Positions 58,594 through 64,000 of a stretch of DNA of 64,000 nt are shown here, piece after piece. The translations under genes were made by a program, and so were the position numbers. The DNA comes from Cercozoa sp. M6MM (lineage: Eukaryota; Endomyxa: Ascetosporea), in the NCBI GenBank assembly GCA_040357565.1, contig JBDODJ010000039.1; one strand, 5' to 3'. Under the pieces are notes generated by a model, which did no database searches, had not been told where the DNA came from, and saw only the letters and a list, made by a program, of their open reading frames with translations. Position 1 is the stretch's first letter; each line of letters opens with the position of its first letter.

Positions 58594-59432
58594 GCTGCCA
58601 CACATTCTGAATTCGTTCACTGCGACCACGTGTCTCCTGTCGTCTTCCATCGAACTTTGAACTTGAACTATCACGGAAACGTCCGTCGTCTATCACCACC
58701 ACACCGTGACGGACCTAGGTCGCAATGGTGCACAGCTGGCTGGCGCCTTTACTACTTTTACTATAGTTATGATGACATGATACCGCAACCGAACCCTCTC
58801 AGGGATCAGCGCTGGCCGCAGTTAATTTACAGTACAGTAATTTGCCAGTGTACAAAAAAGTAATAAACGTAAGACAATTCTGCCTGCTTGTCGTATGTAT
58901 ACTGTGCTGCAGGCCGAAGCAGCTATTCAGGCAGTCTCTTGCGCGGCGCGAATTTAATTCGAGTAGAAGACGTTCCCATATTGGCTCCAGCGTTGGAGGC
59001 AATTTTGGGGTGCAACGAAAATTGAATGTTGGTTAGAAAGTACTGTACCTTGTTCCCCAGTTTCGGCCTAGCGTTACTGTGGCTAGCTGGATTGCCTGTT
59101 CTACCATGCGCGTACTGCCAGACAGGCAGATGCAGCCAGGTCAAATTCTGTCAACGCAAGCAAGCGACGACAGTACACACAGCCAAGTACTAGCGCGCCA
59201 GGACAGTACGGTAGAAGTAGGGGGGGGGGGGGGGTGGTGTATAAATACACCAGGTCGGTACTACAAGGCGGAACAGTCAAAATGCCGGCCAGTTTCCCGC
59301 AAGGTGTCAACACCGGTGAGAAGACACGAACAAGAAAAAGTCGCGTCTTCTCTCTCGCTTGAATTTTTCTTTCGTTTTCCGTTCTTTTTCGTCTGTGCTG
59401 CGACTGTGGTTGGAGCCGGAGCCGGAGCCGGA
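58594..59432. other. Intergenic region between convergent genes
   Basis: No supported gene. Contains TACAGTACAGTAA near 58830, TACTGTACC near 59040 and a G run at 59220-59234. Confidence 0.5.
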
Positions 59433-60039
59433 TCAGTACTTGCGCGTAGGGAACCGGTGCGGCTGCGTGAGTTCGAGCCAGCCGGCCAACGCCAGCCACA
59501 GGGTGATCTCGTCCAGGCACAGCACCAGCCGCACGCTGCTCCGCACGGCGTGTGCCAGAGAGTGCTTGAAGTCGCGCTGCTCCTGCACGTGTCGGCGGTA
59601 CGCGCGTGCGCGAATGCGCGCCTCCTGGGCACGCAAGGCGGCCCACGCGGGCATCGTCTGCCTCCTGCGTCGCTCGGACGCGGCTCTCATCGACGCCGAC
59701 GCTCTCGCGCTCGTCGACGCTTCTTGCTGCGCGCAGCAGCTTCTGCAGTGCACGCTTGGCGCGTCGCGCGAAACGTCCCTGTTGGATGCCACAGCAGAAA
59801 TCATCGGCCACGCAACAGAGAAACAAGGCCCCAACAAAACATGAAGAAAAAGAAAAACACAAAACACAAAACACCAAAAACGCAAAACACAAAACACACA
59901 ACACACAGGCAATGGAAGCCCAAACTCGGGCATACACGGCATCTGGACACCCTAACTGACCGGCTGAGTGGGTCAGCGCCTGTACAAAAATCGTACCATG
60001 TCGCGAAACGCCAAAAGCTCTTGAGTGCTCTCGGGGCAC
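59433..60039 (-). CDS. Possible PEX11-like peroxisomal membrane protein
   Basis: Reads FVGALFLCCVADDFCCGIQQ, GRFARRAKRALQKLLRAARS, a charged linker (ERESVGVDESRVRATQEADD), then LRAQEARIRARAYRRHVQEQ and RDFKHSLAHAVRSSVRLVLC with LD EITLWLALAGWLELTQ, stop 59433-59435. The arrangement (span plus amphipathic helix, charged linker, C-terminal KxxxxLxxxxDLxLxL helix and hydrophobic end) resembles PEX11, which shapes and divides peroxisomes. The two halves are in different frames, so an intron or indel lies between about 59610 and 59660. The N-terminal part (60039 inward) is doubtful. The assignment rests on layout, not on a unique motif. Confidence 0.4.
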
Positions 60040-60822
60040 TTCAGTCGTTCTTTCACACTTGTTTGACCAGTCAGTCGGTGAGTCAGTAAGTCAATGCAAT
60101 GTGTTGGGTCAAGACAGTCAGTGTTTCAATATTCGTTCCGAGCGCTCATATGGCTACACAAGAACTAGAGCACACCGAGGCATTTCGGCATGTGTCGGCG
60201 TGGTACCGAATCAACGCGAACACAACCACGATGCAGCAGCGCGCGAAGATGCACCGCTTCCCGACTCGAATCAAGCCCAGAGCAATGAAAGTGAGCCATT
60301 TAGATCTGGACCGGGTGCAGTCGGGCCACGAAAGTACTCAAAGCTCGCGGGACACCTTCATGCGCGCGCTCGACTTGCAGAAAAATCGTGTTTTGCGAAC
60401 AAAAAAATCTGTCGTGTCGCGTGGCGTGTCACAACACAGGACCCACGCACTGACTAGCAGCACTGCTTCCGCAGATCTGCAATCTAGAGAACAATTCACA
60501 CCTTCTGTGCCTGGCCAGACATCTAATCTGGCCTGCCCGGAACTTCAAATTCGCATTTACTGTACACTGCGGTTTTCTCGACAGCAGGCATGTGCCGACA
60601 CATTCTAACCATTGCTGCTCGGTTTGATAGTCGCGTTAAAGCAGCAGAGGATCCATCGATCGAAGCGCCGCTTTGCGTTTAGCCAATGAATGCCGTGAAA
60701 ACAGCAGTGAGTTTGATACTACACGTGCGAGCGGCCGTGCGACCAGCCGCAGGAAATGTGCGCGGACTTAAGTAACGTAATCCAATCCCAGTGACAGCCC
60801 CGCTCGGCTCGGCTCAGATCAG
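60040..60822. other. Intergenic or unresolved region
   Basis: Open frames on the plus strand (for example 60099-60608) lack splice or family support. 5' exons of the PEX11-like gene may be here. Confidence 0.4.
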
Positions 60823-63800
60823 TCACAGGTCAACGTCGGAGAGGTGCAGCGCCGAGTCCACGTCGACATCGGACGCGAGGTCCAGAGTGTCGTCCAGCGG
60901 CGTCTGCTGCAGTTCGTCCCGGTCCGCGTGGCTGCAACTGTGCGAGTCACGGTGTCGTCTGCTCTCCTGGTCCGACTGCACGGTGTCATCGGCGTGGCTG
61001 CCCGTGACCTGCGCGAACAGCGACGGCGTCGGCGGCGCATCTGTCGCACCCGCACTGTCCGCGTGGATTTCCCCTGTAGTGATATCATACACATATGATA
61101 TACCAGGGGGGGGGGGGGGGGGGAAAGGGGTACTCTCACTACGCGAAGTGCGCGACGTGCTCATCGAGTAGCGCGGTCGGTCCGCTTCCTCCTGTACAAA
61201 GTAGTACCTTGGTACAATCAAACAGGGTGCAGTAACACACACCTGTTCGGGAAGTAAGTCGAACTGCCGCAAGTCAGGTAGACGTTCTGAAAGTCGCTGC
61301 AGCTCTTTCGACAGGAACTCTGGCACCTACCAACCACATTTCGTACACACACCTTTATTTGATATATATATATATATATACCATTTTATAAATACAGGTA
61401 CCTGTCTAGCCTCCGGCGACAGCAAGCGCAGTCTCGCAGAGTCACTCCACAGCGACTGCAAGAACACTGAGGTACAAGACTGTCAGTGGGGGGGGGGGGG
61501 TAACTGTGTACCAGCTCGCGTGCCACGCCGATGCGTCGCCAGGCGCGCGTACAGCGCTGAGTCGCCTCCTGCGTTCCTTCGGCCCACCTGTGACAAGGTC
61601 AACATAGTAGTAATAAAGGAAGCACTCAGACACCAAAGAAAGCAACTCGATACCGACGTAGTTCGAGACACAGGTTGCCAAGGACCGAGCGTTGTACACG
61701 CACGCGTTGCTGTTTCAACATTTTGATGTATGTGTAACTACTTACAGTTGCCCCCTACCAGGGCAACGATCTACCTGTTCGAGTCGTCGCAGTTCGTCCA
61801 ACAACTGACGCTGTCGTTCCTCCTTCTTCTCCTGCACACACAAAGTAGACAGTTTTCGCTGTACACACGGGGGGGGGGGGTAATTGGGCCCAATTACCGT
61901 GGCAGTGTCGAGAGCAATCGCCGCGTTTTCTGCATTGTTTTGCGCTGTCGCCACTGCCGTGATTCCTGCCAGCAATGAGGACATATCATCAACATCTGTA
62001 TATATACATATACATATATATATATATATACATTCAGATATATTATATATATAAAGAACCTTTGTCGACGGCAGTCGAGGCACTTTTCACCTTGGAGTTC
62101 GCCTTGGCACGCGCCAGCAGCGACGTGCTCGTGCGGTTGCTGTGCGCCTGTCAAAGAAAGGCATGACAGGAGGGCAGGGGAAGACAGGGGAAGACTAGGG
62201 AAGCACACCTCACGTGCCTCCAGCAGTCGATGTCGGTTTGCGCGCAATGTCGTTTCTGCCTTCGACTGGGTCTGCAAGACGGTGTGCAAGATGCTATTTC
62301 TTTTGTATTTCTACTTTGCAAACAACAATGTACCAGCTTGGCGCGTTGGAACTTGTCGTAGGCGTTGTTGTACAGTGTGCTGCCCAGTCCAAGGAAGAAT
62401 ACAACAAACCAAGTTCAGTGAGTCAGTTAATTTAAAGGTATGACGCACAGGTTCTGCTGCTGCATTCTCTTGATTCGTTTCACTTCGGCTCGCTGCAAAA
62501 CACGACACAACTCAGAAAGAAAGCAAAACGAGCAAAAAGAAAAAAGCAGCGTACTAAATCATCGAGACAGGTACTCGCAGGCGGTGCCACATGCTCCGCC
62601 AGTTGTGATGCGCATGTCTGCATTGCGACACGCCAAGTAAACATACCACCAGACTAAACTGCAAACCCAAGAAACGGCACCTGCACGAGCATGAACTGAG
62701 CAGCGTGCAATTCTCCCAGTGCGTGCATGGCGCCTAAAAACAGCGCTCACTCCCTCAAACAAGCGTAACACTGAGAAATATCAGTACTTGCAAGTCGCTG
62801 TGTTTGCAGCGGCAGGTTTCGCAGGTTGTTCTGTTCAAAACAAAAGCACAACAGTCTCAAATAAATACGATCGAAAACGTCTCAACAAAGCAAAGCTACA
62901 CTCACCTTGAACTGAGCATGATCCTGCTGGCGCTGTGACTCTGGTAGCAGCGCATTCACAAAATCGAGGCCACCCCGCGCGTTCTCTGAGTAAGCATCCC
63001 CACACACACACCGATCAACTGGCGAAACAAACAACTGAATCGCGGCTGGTCGGCAAAAACAACCTTGTCGGCGTGATCGCGGGCCCGGCTGCTCATCGAC
63101 GCAGTCATCATCGTCCTCACAGCGCAAGACATCGTAAAAGTCGTTGCCTGCGTGGAGCGAAAAAGGGAAGCTTATTTTGCAAACCGTGAATGCCGGTTTT
63201 CAGAGACAAAAAAGGAAAACTGAAAACCAAAAATAAAGCACCGAGAATCTTTTCTGCCTCACTGACGGAGCTAGAGTCGCTCACGCCTGCGAGCACACTC
63301 AAATTTGCACTGCAAGCACTGCTGGCCAGTGAGACTGCAGAAAGAACTCACTGAGGTCAGGCAGCAAAAGCTGCGACTTGGCTCGCAGTCTCTGCTCGAT
63401 ATCGAGCGCCTTGTGGACCGACTGCAGCAGTGTCAGCACAGCATTGGTGCGCACTATGCCCCTTTCCAGCGTGGCCACGGCAGCCTCAAACACTGTTCAA
63501 AGGGATCCGCGCGGATCAGGCAGGATACAAGAAAAAAAGTCCGAGAATAAATAAAAATACCCAAGTCGGGGTCGTCAGAGGACACATCGAAATCTCCGAA
63601 ATCTGCGACATGCCGCGTCTGTCGGAACAACGACTGTTCCGCCACCGACAGCGTTCGCGCGTGCTCTGTCGTTGGGGGAGGGGGGGAGGTAGGGGTAAAG
63701 GGGGGTAAAGGGGAGGTTGTACCCGAGCAAGTGGCAACCGAGGCGAAGCAGAAGCGCTGCCAATTTTGAGCGACGCGCGCACACCGCCGCTGCAGGATCT

Positions 63801-63935
63801 GCGTGCACCTCCGGGAGGTCAGGGATGAGATAAAAAAGGGGGGAAAGAGAGGGGGTAAACCTCCGCACACGCCGCACGCGCAAACACGTGCACTTTGGCG
63901 TTCTCCTTGTGCTCCCGGACCGCGCGGACGATCTG
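60823..63935 (-). CDS. Coiled-coil-rich protein, 5' end outside window, family not recognised
   Basis: A chain of small exons on the minus strand: IVRAVREHKENAKVHVFARA, ILQRRCARVAQNWQRFCFAS, QSLFRQTRHVADFGDFDVSS, FEAAVATLERGIVRTNAVLT (LLQSVHKALDIEQRLRAKS), SDSSSVSEAEKILG, NDFYDVLRCEDDDDCVDE, TQSKAETTLRANRHRLLEAR, AHSNRTSTSLLARAKANSKV, AQNNAENAAIALDTAT, EKKEERQRQLLDELRRLEQ, WAEGTQEATQRCTRAWRRIG, FLSKELQRLSERLPDLRQFD, and a Ser/Asp tail (SHADDTVQSDQESRRHRD ... DVDVDSALHLSDVDL) to the stop at 60823-60825. The long helical stretches with a bowed-dimer feel suggest a BAR-like membrane-binding protein such as a sorting nexin, but no PX or PH motif is seen in this part. Several introns contain G/C homopolymers and a TA run near 62010-62050. 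Confidence 0.5.
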
Positions 63936-64000
63936 CCAATAGTCAGACAAATACAAAAAAGAAAAAACAAAAAAAAAACAAAAAAGCTACGGCATGCTCG

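Overview
The window is nuclear DNA of an intron-rich unicellular eukaryote. The evidence is spliceosomal genes broken by many short introns (about 50-100 bp, donors mostly GTAC/GTAG/GTAT/GTGA, C/T-rich interiors), a four-exon actin of 376 residues, a cyclin L with an RS tail, PRPF38B, CAF1, ELP5, XPC/RAD4, and long (CA)n, (TCTG)n and (CTCAA)n microsatellites. The lineage cannot be fixed from this sequence. A TmcB-type sensory protein, an OSCA channel, a Dispatched-like RND protein and an FN3/TSP1-like surface protein fit a free-living protist better than a plant, fungus or animal. Four runs of exactly 100 N are assembly gaps.

Layout. 1-869: end of an unknown gene (+). 1161-2188: FMN azoreductase (-). 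2488-5179: unknown helical protein with an acidic tail (-). 5180-5279: gap, followed by a truncated transposon copy to 5901. 5938-7203: DUSP12-type zinc-domain protein (-). 7416-11444: two tandem paralogous membrane-protein genes (+). 12122-14016: multipass membrane protein (-). 14441-14924: possible axonemal protein (+). 16076-17740: CAF1 deadenylase (-). 18186-21863: XPC/RAD4 (+). 22302-23218: complete Mutator-like short element with a 9-bp target duplication. 23290-24675: phytanoyl-CoA dioxygenase-like (-). 25296-29845: Dispatched-like RND protein (+). 29954-31092: ELP5 (-). 31246-33150: cyclin L (+). 33517-36660: OSCA/CSC1 channel, cut by a gap (+). 36876-43089: TmcB-like protein (+). 43851-45351: actin (+). 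46123-48356: PRPF38B (-). 48561-49526: YEATS protein (+). 50385-58593: large GPI-like surface protein (+). 59433-60039: PEX11-like (-). 60823-63935: coiled-coil protein running off the right edge (-).

Most genes are housekeeping: RNA processing (PRPF38B, cyclin L, CAF1), tRNA modification (ELP5), chromatin (YEATS) and DNA repair (XPC). Several lie head-to-head with only 150-450 bp between start codons (ELP5/cyclin L, PRPF38B/YEATS, CAF1/XPC, DUSP12-like/paralogue 1), so shared promoters are likely. The accessory content is membrane and surface proteins plus mobile or repeated DNA. Exon joins were made by eye from reading frame and GT/AG signals. Spans are more reliable than individual exon edges.
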